In this document: positions 9,182 to 18,715 of the stretch, in pieces
How positions within the stretch are numbered: position 1 is the first letter of the stretch
How the letters are laid out: every line of letters begins with the position of its first letter
DNA from: an uncultured Lachnospiraceae bacterium
GTDB lineage: Bacteria > Bacillota > Clostridia > Lachnospirales > Lachnospiraceae
Length of the DNA: 64,000 nt
Assembly: GCA_947589315.1 (NCBI GenBank)
Contig: CANPZE010000007.1
Coordinates: 1 to 64,000 of the forward strand
Direction of reading: 5' to 3'
Program-made: the position numbers and the translations under genes
Notes under the pieces: model-generated
Database searches by the model: none
Told to the model about the DNA's origin: nothing
What the model saw: only the letters and a program-made list of their open reading frames with translations

Positions 9182-10081
9182 GTGAATTTATTTGGAAAGA
9201 AAAGTTATTTCTCCCTGGACAACCCAGAGGATAAAAGAAAAAATGATAAAAGAAGACAACAGTCCGAGCCATCGATTCCGGATGGGATGTGGATCAAGTG
9301 CAATACTTGTAAAATGATCATATATAAGAAAGAGGTTACGGAATATAAGCTTTGCCCCAACTGTGGGGCCCATTTCCGTATGAGTCCCCAGGAACGGATC
9401 GCTGTGACCTGTGACCAAGGCAGTTTTGAAGAATTTGACAGGGAAATGCTTCCCGCAAATCCCATGGGATACCCGGATTATGAAGGGATTATCCGTAAAG
9501 CCCAGGACAAGTCCGGCATCCAGGAGGGGGTTGTTACCGGGCGGTGCCGCATTGAAGGGAATGCTGCGGTGATAGCCATTATGGATAGCCATTTCATGAT
9601 GGGCAGCATGGGATCTGTCGTGGGAGAGAAGGTGACCAGGGCAGTGGAACGGGCTACCAGAGAAAAGCTCCCCATTATTATCTTTACTACATCAGGGGGA
9701 GCCAGGATGCAGGAGGGGATCATCTCCCTGATGCAAATGGCCAAGGTATCTGAGGCTTTGGGGCGTCATGACGAGGCGGGGCTTCTGTATGTTACGGTGT
9801 TGACAGATCCCACCACGGGAGGCGTGACGGCCAGTTTTGCTATGCTGGGGGACATTATCCTCTCAGAACCTAAGGCATTGATCGGCTTTGCCGGACAGAG
9901 GGTGATCCAGGGAACGATTCATCAGAAGCTGCCGGAAGGCTTCCAGCGGGCAGAGTTCCAGCTGGAGCATGGTTTTGTAGATCGGATCGTGCACCGGGAA
10001 GAGTTGCGGGAGGAGCTGGGAAGAATCCTGAGGCTGCACAGCTTGTCAGGGGATTGTAAGGAAGAGGGGGAATGGAAATGA
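9182..10081 (+). CDS. accD: acetyl-CoA carboxylase carboxyltransferase beta
   Basis: CNTCK...CPNCGAHFR zinc finger, [10 protein letters not shown]. Confidence 0.95.
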   Translation: MNLFGKKSYFSLDNPEDKRKNDKRRQQSEPSIPDGMWIKCNTCKMIIYKKEVTEYKLCPNCGAHFRMSPQERIAVTCDQGSFEEFDREMLPANPMGYPDYEGIIRKAQDKSGIQEGVVTGRCRIEGNAAVIAIMDSHFMMGSMGSVVGEKVTRAVERATREKLPIIIFTTSGGARMQEGIISLMQMAKVSEALGRHDEAGLLYVTVLTDPTTGGVTASFAMLGDIILSEPKALIGFAGQRVIQGTIHQKLPEGFQRAEFQLEHGFVDRIVHREELREELGRILRLHSLSGDCKEEGEWK

Positions 10082-10875
10082 ATGAGTCTATGAAATCGGT
10101 TACCATTGCCCGTATGATAGAACGTCCTAATGCAAGGCAGTTTATCCAGGAAATCTTTGAGGAATTTATGGAATTTCATGGAGACCGGCTTTTTGCGGAC
10201 GATGGAGCCGTGGTGGGAGGCATCGCTTCCCTGAATGGAATGCCGGTGACCGTGATCGGGATCCAGAAGGGACACAGTCTGGAGGAAAACGTGCAGTGTA
10301 ATTTTGGCTGTCCCAATCCGGAAGGCTACCGAAAGGCACTGCGGCTGATGCATCAGGCTGAGAAATTTCACCGGCCGGTGATCACCTTTATTAATACTTC
10401 CGGGGCTTTCTGTGGAATTGGCGCCGAAGAGAGAGGGCAGGGAGAGGCGATTGCCCGGAATCTTCTGGAAATGTCCCGGCTGCGGACTCCCATTATCAGC
10501 ATCTTTATCGGTGAGGGGGGCAGCGGCGGCGCCCTGGGCCTGGCAGTGGCTGACCAGGTATGGATGCTGGAGCATGGAGTGTATTCGGTACTCTCCCCGG
10601 AGGGCTTTGCCAGCATTTTATGGCGGGATTCCACACGGGTGGAAGAGGCTGCAGAAATGATGAAGCTGACAGCAGGGGACCTGTTGGAAAATCACGTGGT
10701 AGACCGGGTATTCCGGGAACCACGGGAAGGCTTGGAAAAGAACTTTACAGAGACAGCGGAGCAGTTAAAGAAGGCTTTGGAAGAAACGCTTCCGCAGTTA
10801 CAGCGATTGCCGGAAGAGGAATTATTGCAGAAGCGGTATGACCGTTTCCGGCAGTATGGAGAATATACAGAATAA
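10072..10875 (+). CDS. accA: acetyl-CoA carboxylase carboxyltransferase alpha
   Basis: [40 protein letters not shown]; overlaps accD end. Confidence 0.95.
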   Translation: MEMNESMKSVTIARMIERPNARQFIQEIFEEFMEFHGDRLFADDGAVVGGIASLNGMPVTVIGIQKGHSLEENVQCNFGCPNPEGYRKALRLMHQAEKFHRPVITFINTSGAFCGIGAEERGQGEAIARNLLEMSRLRTPIISIFIGEGGSGGALGLAVADQVWMLEHGVYSVLSPEGFASILWRDSTRVEEAAEMMKLTAGDLLENHVVDRVFREPREGLEKNFTETAEQLKKALEETLPQLQRLPEEELLQKRYDRFRQYGEYTE

Positions 10876-10897
10876 GCAGGCAGGTAAAGGCAGAGGG

Positions 10898-11749
10898 TCA
10901 TTTCTGACGGATTCCCTCTGCCTCAACTATTATCTTTCCTTCTTTTAGCAATCGGCCCACGGCGCGTTTATAAGCATTCTTACTCATATGGAAATATTCT
11001 TTGATCGCTTGGGCATCGCTCTTGTCGTGATAGGGGAGGAAGCCGCCGGCTTCTTCCAGGAGGCTCATGATATATTCACTGTCTTCCCTCATCTGCTCAG
11101 GGATCTTTTTGCGTACACTGAGGGTCAGGCGCCCGTCTTCCGTGATATTGGCCACCCGCGCATAGACTGGCTGGTTGATGCGGTAATGTTCAAAGACCTC
11201 TTTTTTCGGGATCAGGGCAGAATATTGGTCGTCCACTGCTACAAACACACCAAAATTGTCGCTGATCTCATAAACCCGTCCGAAGACCTCATCATTTTTC
11301 TGATAACCAGAGTTATTTTTTAACTGTTCGTATACATGCATGGAAGCGCAGAGACGTTCGCTTTTGTCTATATAAAGTGTGACCAGTATGGCGTCTCCTG
11401 CTTTCACAGGATAAAGCTGTTCCCGGAAGGGCAGGAGAAGATCTTTAGGCAGCCCCCACTCCAGAAAGGCGCCAATGGAGGTGACCTCTTTTACCTTCAA
11501 ACGGGCCACCTGATGTAATTCCAGTTCCGGCTCCAGGGTAGTGGCAATGGGGCGGTCCTGAGAGTCCTTGTAGACAAATACCTGCAGGGCGTCCTTGAGC
11601 TGGGTGCCTTTCGGGACCTGGGCCTTGGGAAGCAAGATTTTATTTTTATCATTTCCTGCCGGGGTATTCAGATACACACCGAAGTCTGTGATCTTTACAA
11701 CGATAAGCTCCTGGGAACGTCCCAGCTGGATATCTGGTTTCATATACAT
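10898..11749 (-). CDS. cvfB: CvfB-family S1-like RNA-binding protein
   Basis: Repeated S1-like domains (VVKITDFGVYLNT..., VKEVTSIGAFLEWGLPKDLLLP) and C-terminal winged helix; SD caggag. Confidence 0.85.
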   Translation of the reverse strand: MYMKPDIQLGRSQELIVVKITDFGVYLNTPAGNDKNKILLPKAQVPKGTQLKDALQVFVYKDSQDRPIATTLEPELELHQVARLKVKEVTSIGAFLEWGLPKDLLLPFREQLYPVKAGDAILVTLYIDKSERLCASMHVYEQLKNNSGYQKNDEVFGRVYEISDNFGVFVAVDDQYSALIPKKEVFEHYRINQPVYARVANITEDGRLTLSVRKKIPEQMREDSEYIMSLLEEAGGFLPYHDKSDAQAIKEYFHMSKNAYKRAVGRLLKEGKIIVEAEGIRQK

Positions 11750-11893
11750 AATCTCCTGTCTGATGATATTTTTCGGTTGTCTTTTTCAATTATAGCCGGA
11801 ACTGAGAAAAAAAACTAGTCTTATTCCCAAAAGAATGCTATACTGGATAAGCAAAAGTGGGAATTTGAAAAGCTAAGAAAGGAATGAGACAGT

Positions 11894-12271
11894 ATGAAAA
11901 CAGTAATCAGTACAGACAAAGCGCCGGCAGCGATCGGACCGTATTCACAGGCCATAGAAGTGAATGGGATGGTATATACCTCAGGAGTGATCCCTATTAA
12001 CCCTGCCACGGGAGAATTGGTAACAGGAGCCGCAAAGGATCAGGCAGACCAGGCATTCCGGAATCTGAAGGCATTGCTGGAAGAGGCAGGCTCTTCTATG
12101 GAAAAGGTGGTTAAGACGGTAGTATTTATTAAGGATATGAATGAATTTGGGGCGATCAATGAGGTGTATGCCCAGTATTTCCCCGCTCCCTATCCGGCAC
12201 GTTCCTGTGTAGAAGTGGCAAGGCTTCCCAAGGATGTGGCAATTGAGATTGAAGCAGTGGCGCTGAAATAA
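11894..12271 (+). CDS. ridA: RidA family reactive intermediate/imine deaminase
   Basis: [38 protein letters not shown]. Confidence 0.94.
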   Translation: MKTVISTDKAPAAIGPYSQAIEVNGMVYTSGVIPINPATGELVTGAAKDQADQAFRNLKALLEEAGSSMEKVVKTVVFIKDMNEFGAINEVYAQYFPAPYPARSCVEVARLPKDVAIEIEAVALK

Positions 12272-12375
12272 CGCCCCTCAAGTCAACTTTAACAGTAGAA
12301 TGACGTAGAATAACACAAAAATGATACAAGTTGACAGAAAACACCAAAAACATTGAAAAATCAACAGGAACCGTA

Positions 12376-12404
12376 TTGACAAAGGGGAACGACGTTGTTA
12401 TAAT
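12376..12404 (+). promoter_or_regulatory. SigA-type promoter for NlpC/P60 gene
   Basis: TTGACA-N17-TATAAT, both hexamers perfect. Confidence 0.85.
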
Positions 12405-12502
12405 TAACATTGTTGTGTAACATATTTGTAATAATTTGCAGAACATATTTAATAACTGAAGGAATAAGAGTACATAGTGGATGATTCAGTTTGGAGGTTT
12501 TT

Positions 12503-14005
12503 ATGATAAGAACACATTGGGTTAAGAAAGCGGTTAGCCTTGGTGTAGCAGCGACATTATCCTTAACAACTTGTGTTACATTAGAAGATGCCACCAACAG
12601 CGCGGCGTCTACCCTTTGCCAGGAGACAGAGATGGCAGGTCTGTCATTATCCTTGGACAAGTATTATACTTCCGTCCATGAGAATGCAGATTATATAACG
12701 GATGAGACTACTGATGTAGCCTCTAGCGGTATAACGGATGTTGCAACATCAGGTGGGATAACGGCAGAGGATACTGGGGAGCTTCCTTCTGAGGAGGAGA
12801 AGGCAAAGGATTCTGAGAAGAAGTCTTCTGACAAGAAGAAGGAAAAGAAAGAGGAAAAGGTTTCAGAGCGTTTCCAGACCATGGGTATTTCTGTTGCCAG
12901 TGATTATGTAAATATAAGGAAGCATCCCTCTACCGACAGCAAGATTTTAGGAAAGCTTTATGAAGGTTCTTCTGCAACGATCAAAGCTACGAAGGGGAAT
13001 TGGGTGAAGATTGAGTCCGGACAGGTAACCGGCTATATTAATAAAGATTATTTGGCTATTGGCGCAGAAGCGCAGAAATTGAAAGACAAGTATGGCAGGA
13101 AGTTCGCTTCTGTAAAGCCGGGTGTCATCACCTTGAATGTAAGGGCTAAAATGAGCCGGAAGGCAACAATCCTGACTCAGATCCCAGAGGATGAAGAATA
13201 CGATGTAGTCCGTGAGGATGATGACTGGGTAAAGGTTTCTATCGATGATGGCACAGAAGGATATGTAGCCTCAGAATATGTGAAGGTGGTAGCAAAGTTT
13301 AAGCATGCTATTTCCATCAAGGAGGAGAAAGCAAAGATTGCCAGAAGAAAGGCGGCAGAGAGAGCAGAGCAGGAACGTCTCCGTCAGTTGGCAGCAGAGC
13401 GCAGGGCTCAGGCGGCCCAGGCATCTCAGAGCAGCAGTAATACAGGAAGCAGCACTTCTCAGAGCAGCACTTCTCAGAGTAGTACTTCCCATAGCAGCTC
13501 TTCCCAGAGCAGTACTTCTCACAGCAGCGTTTCTCAGAGCAGCTCTTCTCGCAGCAGTTCTGCAGGAAGCTCTTCCCACAGTAGCTCTGCAGGAAGCTCC
13601 AGCTCCAGCAGCTCTTCCGGCAGTACCGTTTCCTCTTCCGTGGGAAGCGGGACGGGGTCGGAGATTGCATCCTATGCCAGAAAGTTTGTAGGCAATCCTT
13701 ACGTATATGGTGGAAGCAGCCTGACAAATGGAACGGATTGCTCCGGATTTACAATGAGCATATATGCCCAGTTTGGTTATAGCCTGCCTCATTCTTCCCG
13801 GGCGCAGTCAGGGTATGGGACAAGCGTTAGCCTGGCAAATGTAAAGCCTGGCGACCTGATCTTCTATAAGAATGGAAGTACGATAGGCCATGTAGCCCTC
13901 TATATCGGAGGCGGCCAGGTAGTGCATGCCAGCAATGCGAGAGACGGGATCAAGATTTCCAATATGTATTACAGACAGCCTTGTGCTGCAAGAAGGATTG
14001 TATAA
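12503..14005 (+). CDS. Secreted SH3b x2 + Ser/Gln-rich linker + NlpC/P60 peptidoglycan hydrolase
   Basis: Signal-like N-terminus; two SH3b regions; SQSST/SHSS/SSAGSSS linker; NlpC/P60 motifs NGTDCSGFTMSIY, KPGDLIFY, GHVALYIGGGQVVHA. Confidence 0.9.
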   Translation: MIRTHWVKKAVSLGVAATLSLTTCVTLEDATNSAASTLCQETEMAGLSLSLDKYYTSVHENADYITDETTDVASSGITDVATSGGITAEDTGELPSEEEKAKDSEKKSSDKKKEKKEEKVSERFQTMGISVASDYVNIRKHPSTDSKILGKLYEGSSATIKATKGNWVKIESGQVTGYINKDYLAIGAEAQKLKDKYGRKFASVKPGVITLNVRAKMSRKATILTQIPEDEEYDVVREDDDWVKVSIDDGTEGYVASEYVKVVAKFKHAISIKEEKAKIARRKAAERAEQERLRQLAAERRAQAAQASQSSSNTGSSTSQSSTSQSSTSHSSSSQSSTSHSSVSQSSSSRSSSAGSSSHSSSAGSSSSSSSSGSTVSSSVGSGTGSEIASYARKFVGNPYVYGGSSLTNGTDCSGFTMSIYAQFGYSLPHSSRAQSGYGTSVSLANVKPGDLIFYKNGSTIGHVALYIGGGQVVHASNARDGIKISNMYYRQPCAARRIV

Positions 14006-14024
14006 TTATAAAAAATAAAAGAAG

Positions 14025-14070
14025 GAACTGTTGCAAAGCTGCTTATCCGCAGAAGCAACAGTTCTTTTTT
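14025..14070 (+). terminator. Rho-independent terminator after NlpC/P60 gene
   Basis: gaactgttgc...gcaacagttc 10-bp perfect stem then TTTTTT. Confidence 0.9.
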
Positions 14071-14225
14071 ATGGGAAAAATGAAGGCCCTTTCCGGCGGT
14101 CTTGTCTTTTCCGGGGAAATTAGACGGCAATCTGCCCTGTGGAAATAAATCTTGAAAAAATTATATATTTTGATACAATGAAAAAAGAGTATTGTTGTGT
14201 ATGAAAATGCGTATGAGGAGGATCA

Positions 14226-16403
14226 ATGAAAGACATTTTACATATGGAGATAATAGATGATCAATATGATCCAGATCAACAGAGGGAGATAGAAGTGGGA
14301 GAGAAAGAAGGGCTGAACGTCTCCTGCTATGCGAAAAAAGAATTTATGGCAATACAGATGCGGCAGATCCGTCTGGGCCTGGAAGAAGGGCTGGACGTAA
14401 GCCTGTATGCCAAGCCGGAATACGATTGGTTTCAGATGGAAGAAATCCGAAAGGGGATCCAGGCTGGCATTGATGTAAGTCTATATGCGTTTCCGGATGT
14501 ATCCTATGATAAAATGCGGCAGGTGCGCAAGGGGCTTATCCAGGGGATCGACCTGTCTGTTTTCCTGCATTTGGATGCCAGGATATTGAGGCAGCAGCGT
14601 AAGGCCTACTTTTCCAAAGTAAATATTGCAGAGTACGTAAAACAGGGATATGAGCCGGAGCAATTGGAGGAGATCCGGCTTGGGCTGGAAAAGGGACTGA
14701 ATATTGGACCCTACCTGAAGAAAGGATTCCGGGGAGTAGCGATCCATGAAATCTGCCAGGGCCTGGAGCGGGGATTGGATGTGAGCGCTTATGCCAGGGA
14801 GGAATATTCCTGGCAGCAGATGAGGGAGCTCCGCCTGGGACTGGAACATCGGGCAGATATCAGCCAGTTTAATAATAGCATGTATTCCTGGAGGCAGATG
14901 CGGGAGATCCGTCTCGGCATTGAGATGGGGCTTGACGTGACGCCCTACCGCACGTTGATGTATACTTCCAGCGATATGAAAAGGATCCGTCATGATATCA
15001 TGAGTGGGAACCGCAGGGCCTCGATCCGGAGCAGAGAGAGTTCCGTTACTGTGGATAATTTTCTGGTGACGATTTCCGGAGACGAAATGGAAGCTTATCT
15101 GGAGGTTATGGGAGATCCGGAAGCTGCCTATAGCCGGGATCAGGTTCTGGGGGCGTTACAGGAAGCTGGTGTTAAGATAGGGATACTCAAGGAAGTGATA
15201 GATATTCTTCTGGCAGGGAAACGGTATCACCAGCAAATTCTGGTAGCGAAGGGTACCCAGCCGGAGAGAGGGACGGATGGCTGGCATGAATATTTCTTCC
15301 GCACAAAAAAGGAAACTGGCAAAACGTATTTTCCAGATGGTTCTGTTGACTATGGGGCTCTGTATGGGTTTGAGCTTGTGGAGGCAGGGCAGACGGTTGC
15401 AGTCTACCATGAGGCAGAACAGGGGAGACCTGGAGTTACTGTCACAGGAAAGATGTGTGGAGCAAGAAAGGGGAGGGAGCAGGCCGTACTTTCCGGGATT
15501 GGCGTACATCTGGCAGAGGACAAGAAAACTTATGTAGCAGCAGTGGGTGGCAAGATAGAGATCAAAGAGGGACAGCTGGTGGTATCCCCCAACTGTGTAC
15601 GGGATGAGATCCTCGATCCCAGCGGCAGCATTGATTTTGACGGCAGCGTATACGTCCGGGGACGGGTGGCTAATGGCGTCATCATAAGAGCCAGCGGCGA
15701 TATCATAATAGATGGGCTGGTAGAAGGGGCAGTGCTTCAGAGCGGAGGAAGCATCCTGCTGCGCCAGGGAATCAAAGGAATGGGAGAAGCCCATATTGAG
15801 GCAGAAGGCCATGTGGCCGCCCGTTCGCTGGACTTAGTCAGAGTGATCTGCCAGGGAAATATTTATGCCAATTATGCTACCAACAGTAATCTGCATTCGG
15901 GAGGCAGGATTGTTATCTCAGGAAGCCAGAGCGTGATCAGCGGAGGGCTGGCTCAGGCTGTAAAAGGAATACAGGCGGGGCAGGTGGGAGACCCTTCGGG
16001 CAACAAGATCCTGTTAAAGCTGGGAGTGACGGATGATGCATTGGAGCGGCAATGGACTCTGGAAAGAAAAATTCAAAAAGTCAATAAAGAACTTTCTATG
16101 TTAGGCAACATCCATTTGAAATTTCAACGTAAATATCCGCCAGAAGTGCGGAATAACATGGAGGCATATTTAAAGATAGAAGCGGCGATCTACACAAAGG
16201 AAATGCAGCAGGAGAAATTATATAAAAAGAAATTAAAAGTGGAGGAAGAGATTCAGAAGATGTCTGATACAGAGCTGGTTGTCCTGGGGAATCTTTATGA
16301 GGGGACAGCCGTGGAGATTGATAAGATCCACTGGAATGCCATGACCATCAGCAATGTAACGGTAAAGAAGGAGGGAGACAGGATCGCTGTATATAATAAT
16401 TAA
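14226..16403 (+). CDS. FapA (DUF342) polymer-scaffold family protein with N-terminal 26-aa repeats
   Basis: C-terminal DUF342-like region (GKIEIKEGQLVVSP...GSVYVRGRVANGVIIRASGDIIIDGLVEGAVLQSGGSI...) plus coiled coil; N-terminal QMRxIRLGLExGLDVSxYA repeats. Confidence 0.85.
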   Translation: MKDILHMEIIDDQYDPDQQREIEVGEKEGLNVSCYAKKEFMAIQMRQIRLGLEEGLDVSLYAKPEYDWFQMEEIRKGIQAGIDVSLYAFPDVSYDKMRQVRKGLIQGIDLSVFLHLDARILRQQRKAYFSKVNIAEYVKQGYEPEQLEEIRLGLEKGLNIGPYLKKGFRGVAIHEICQGLERGLDVSAYAREEYSWQQMRELRLGLEHRADISQFNNSMYSWRQMREIRLGIEMGLDVTPYRTLMYTSSDMKRIRHDIMSGNRRASIRSRESSVTVDNFLVTISGDEMEAYLEVMGDPEAAYSRDQVLGALQEAGVKIGILKEVIDILLAGKRYHQQILVAKGTQPERGTDGWHEYFFRTKKETGKTYFPDGSVDYGALYGFELVEAGQTVAVYHEAEQGRPGVTVTGKMCGARKGREQAVLSGIGVHLAEDKKTYVAAVGGKIEIKEGQLVVSPNCVRDEILDPSGSIDFDGSVYVRGRVANGVIIRASGDIIIDGLVEGAVLQSGGSILLRQGIKGMGEAHIEAEGHVAARSLDLVRVICQGNIYANYATNSNLHSGGRIVISGSQSVISGGLAQAVKGIQAGQVGDPSGNKILLKLGVTDDALERQWTLERKIQKVNKELSMLGNIHLKFQRKYPPEVRNNMEAYLKIEAAIYTKEMQQEKLYKKKLKVEEEIQKMSDTELVVLGNLYEGTAVEIDKIHWNAMTISNVTVKKEGDRIAVYNN
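14268..15008 (+). repeat. About 9 protein repeats of ~26 aa in the FapA N-terminus
   Basis: e.g. MAIQMRQIRLGLEEGLDVSLYAKPEY / DWFQMEEIRKGIQAGIDVSLYAFPDV / SWRQMREIRLGIEMGLDVTPYRTLMY; one 24-aa degenerate copy. Confidence 0.85.
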
Positions 16404-16457
16404 GGATAGCCTGTAACCGTTGAAGAAAAATACATAATTGATATAGAAAGGAAAGCT

Positions 16458-17561
16458 ATGAGAAATAAGATTTTAGTCGTAGACGACATGGAAGTAAACA
16501 GGGAGCTGCTTCAGCAGATCCTAAAGGATGAATATGACATTGCCCAGGCAGAGAATGGGAAGCAGGCGATCCAATACTTAAACAAAATGCATGATGAGAT
16601 CACTGTTATCCTTTTGGACCTGATGATGCCGGAAATGGATGGCTTTGCTGTCCTGGACATGATGCGTAAGCAGGGATGGCTGAAGAAGATTGCCGTTCTG
16701 GTGATCAGCGGAGAGACTTCCTCCCAGATCGAGAGTAAATGCTTTAAATATGGCGTATCTGATTTTATCAGCAAACCTTTTGAAGTATCTGTGGTGAAAC
16801 GCCGTGTAAGAAATATCGTAGACCTGTTTTCCTATAAAAATCAATTGGAAGAAAAGGTGCAGAAACAGACAGAGACTTTGCGGAAACAGAATAAGATGCT
16901 GCAGTTCCAGGCGGAAAAGCTGCAGGAAAATAATGTGCGTATCATTGATATCCTTGGCACAGTAGTAGAGTCCAGGAACCTGGAGAGTGGGGAACATATC
17001 AAGAGGGTGAAGGGCTTTACCCGGATACTGGGTTGCCATCTGATGCAGGATTATCCGGAGTATGGACTGGATAAGAAACAGATAGACATGATCGCATCTG
17101 CCAGCGCCCTCCACGATGTAGGAAAGATTGCAATTCCGGATAATATTTTACTTAAGCCGGGGAAACTGACAAAGGATGAATTTGAATATATGAAATCCCA
17201 CACCACCAGAGGCTGTGAGATCCTGAACAGCATTGAGGGCATATGGGAAGAAGATTACCGCAAGACAAGTTATGACATCTGCCGTCATCATCATGAGAGA
17301 TGGGATGGGAGAGGATATCCGGATGGACTGAAGGGGGAGGCGATCCCTATTTCCGCCCAGATTGTATCGGTGGCTGATGTATACGATGCGCTGGTCAGTG
17401 AGCGGGTATATAAGGAGGCATGCTCCTGCGAACAGACATTCCATATGATCATTTCCGGAGAATGCGGCGTATTTTCTCCTAAGCTGCTGGAGAGCTTCCG
17501 CAATGCCAGAAAAGAGTTTGAAGAACTGGCGGGAAGCAATGGCGAGTCCCAGGAAGGCTAA
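16458..17561 (+). CDS. Response regulator with HD-GYP domain (candidate c-di-GMP phosphodiesterase)
   Basis: REC (VVDDMEVNRE, VILLDLMMPEMDG, ISKPFE) + HDVGKIAIPD and HHHERWDGRGYPDGLKGEAIP. Confidence 0.93.
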   Translation: MRNKILVVDDMEVNRELLQQILKDEYDIAQAENGKQAIQYLNKMHDEITVILLDLMMPEMDGFAVLDMMRKQGWLKKIAVLVISGETSSQIESKCFKYGVSDFISKPFEVSVVKRRVRNIVDLFSYKNQLEEKVQKQTETLRKQNKMLQFQAEKLQENNVRIIDILGTVVESRNLESGEHIKRVKGFTRILGCHLMQDYPEYGLDKKQIDMIASASALHDVGKIAIPDNILLKPGKLTKDEFEYMKSHTTRGCEILNSIEGIWEEDYRKTSYDICRHHHERWDGRGYPDGLKGEAIPISAQIVSVADVYDALVSERVYKEACSCEQTFHMIISGECGVFSPKLLESFRNARKEFEELAGSNGESQEG

Positions 17562-17581
17562 GAAGATTCCGTGCAATAGAA

Positions 17582-17636
17582 ATTGTCTGATTATTGCAAG
17601 AAAATATTCTCAATAATCAGACAATATTTTTTTTAT
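17582..17636 (+). terminator. Rho-independent terminator
   Basis: attgtctgattattg ... caataatcagacaat perfect 15-bp stem then T-rich tract. Confidence 0.92.
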
Positions 17637-17712
17637 AAAAACATTTGACAATTTGAAATTTGTATGTTCTGCACAAAATTAAAAATAAAAGATGGGAAAA
17701 GGAATGAAAAAA

Positions 17713-17800
17713 TGTGGATAACTGGAAATGTTATTCACATTTTTGGGGATAAAATATCCCGAAAAATAAGTTATGCACGGAGTTATCCACAGTATTCACA
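17713..17800. promoter_or_regulatory. Cluster of DnaA-box-like 9-mers in AT-rich intergenic DNA
   Basis: TGTGGATAA 17713-17721 (reverse TTATCCACA), TTATTCACA 17731-17739, TTATGCACG 17771-17779 (1 mismatch), TTATCCACA 17783-17791, GTATTCACA 17792-17800 (1 mismatch). Confidence 0.75.
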
Positions 17801-17961
17801 TTTTTCTTCCATCAACGGAGGAAAATGATCGCAATAAAAATCAGGGCATTTTTTTGTCAAAATAGATGAAAATGAAAAAAAACATTTTTTTACAAAAATC
17901 CCTTGACAGAAAAATTGTCCAACAATTCCGAAAAATCGACAAGATTATTGTGCATTTTTAC

Positions 17962-17990
17962 TTGATAAAGTTTTTGTTGTAGAGTATAAT
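17962..17990 (+). promoter_or_regulatory. SigA-type promoter for hpf
   Basis: TTGATA-N17-TATAAT followed by SD aaaggag. Confidence 0.8.
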
Positions 17991-18022
17991 AGACCTATCA
18001 AACAACAAAGGAGTTGATAATT

Positions 18023-18550
18023 ATGCAGTACATAATCAGTGGTAAGAACATCGATGTGACAGAAGGCTTGAAGTCGGCTGTGTATGAGAAGATCGGCAAG
18101 CTGGAACGGTATTTTACGCCGGACACAGAGGTTCATGTTACGCTAAGTGTAGAAAAAGAAAGGCAGAAGATAGAAATTACGATTCCGATGAAAGGCAATA
18201 TTGTGCGGGCAGAGCAGGTAAGCAATGATATGTACGTTTCCATTGACCTGGTTCAGGAGATCATTGAACGTCAGCTCCGTAAATATAAGAATAAAATAGT
18301 AGATCAGCAGCAGGCGGCTACCAGCTTGAGCAAAGCGTTTGTGGAAGAAGAGATTACTGACGATGATGAGATTAAGATCATCCGTTCCAAGAGGTTTGCA
18401 ATGAAGCCGATGGATCCGGAGGAGGCATGCATCCAGATGGAGCTTTTGGGACATAATTTTTATGTATTCCGCAATGCTGCTACGGATGAGGTAAATGTGG
18501 TATACAAGAGAAAGGGGAATACCTTTGGACTGATCGAACCGGAGTTTTAA
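18023..18550 (+). CDS. hpf: Long-form ribosome hibernation promoting factor
   Basis: MQYIISGKNIDVTEGLKSAVYEKIGKLERYF and C-terminal KRFAMKPMDPEEACIQMELLGHNFYVFRNA. Confidence 0.95.
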   Translation: MQYIISGKNIDVTEGLKSAVYEKIGKLERYFTPDTEVHVTLSVEKERQKIEITIPMKGNIVRAEQVSNDMYVSIDLVQEIIERQLRKYKNKIVDQQQAATSLSKAFVEEEITDDDEIKIIRSKRFAMKPMDPEEACIQMELLGHNFYVFRNAATDEVNVVYKRKGNTFGLIEPEF

Positions 18551-18715
18551 GAGAAGGACAAGCCAGGGGTAAGCGGCGCAGGATGCGCAGAGAAGGATGA
18601 AATGATATAAAAGGGCAAGCTTAGCGGCTTGCTCTTTTCTGTTTTCTTTTGGGATAGGAAAAGCCTCTTTTCTATATACTGTTTATTGAGAACAAAGGGA
18701 TTCCGATGGGAGCTT

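Noticed and set aside
13429-13640. Repetitive DNA considered as CRISPR array
   Set aside because: No constant repeat/unique spacer pattern; it codes in frame for a Ser-rich linker
13271-13792. Repetitive minus-strand and alternative-frame ORFs (e.g. RSAALRSAA..., CCEKYCSGKSC...)
   Set aside because: Artefacts of reading the Ser/Gln repeat DNA of the NlpC/P60 gene in other frames
17640-18000. Possible chromosomal oriC
   Set aside because: DnaA boxes and AT-richness fit, but dnaA, dnaN, recF, rpmH are not in the window; kept only as a DnaA-box cluster
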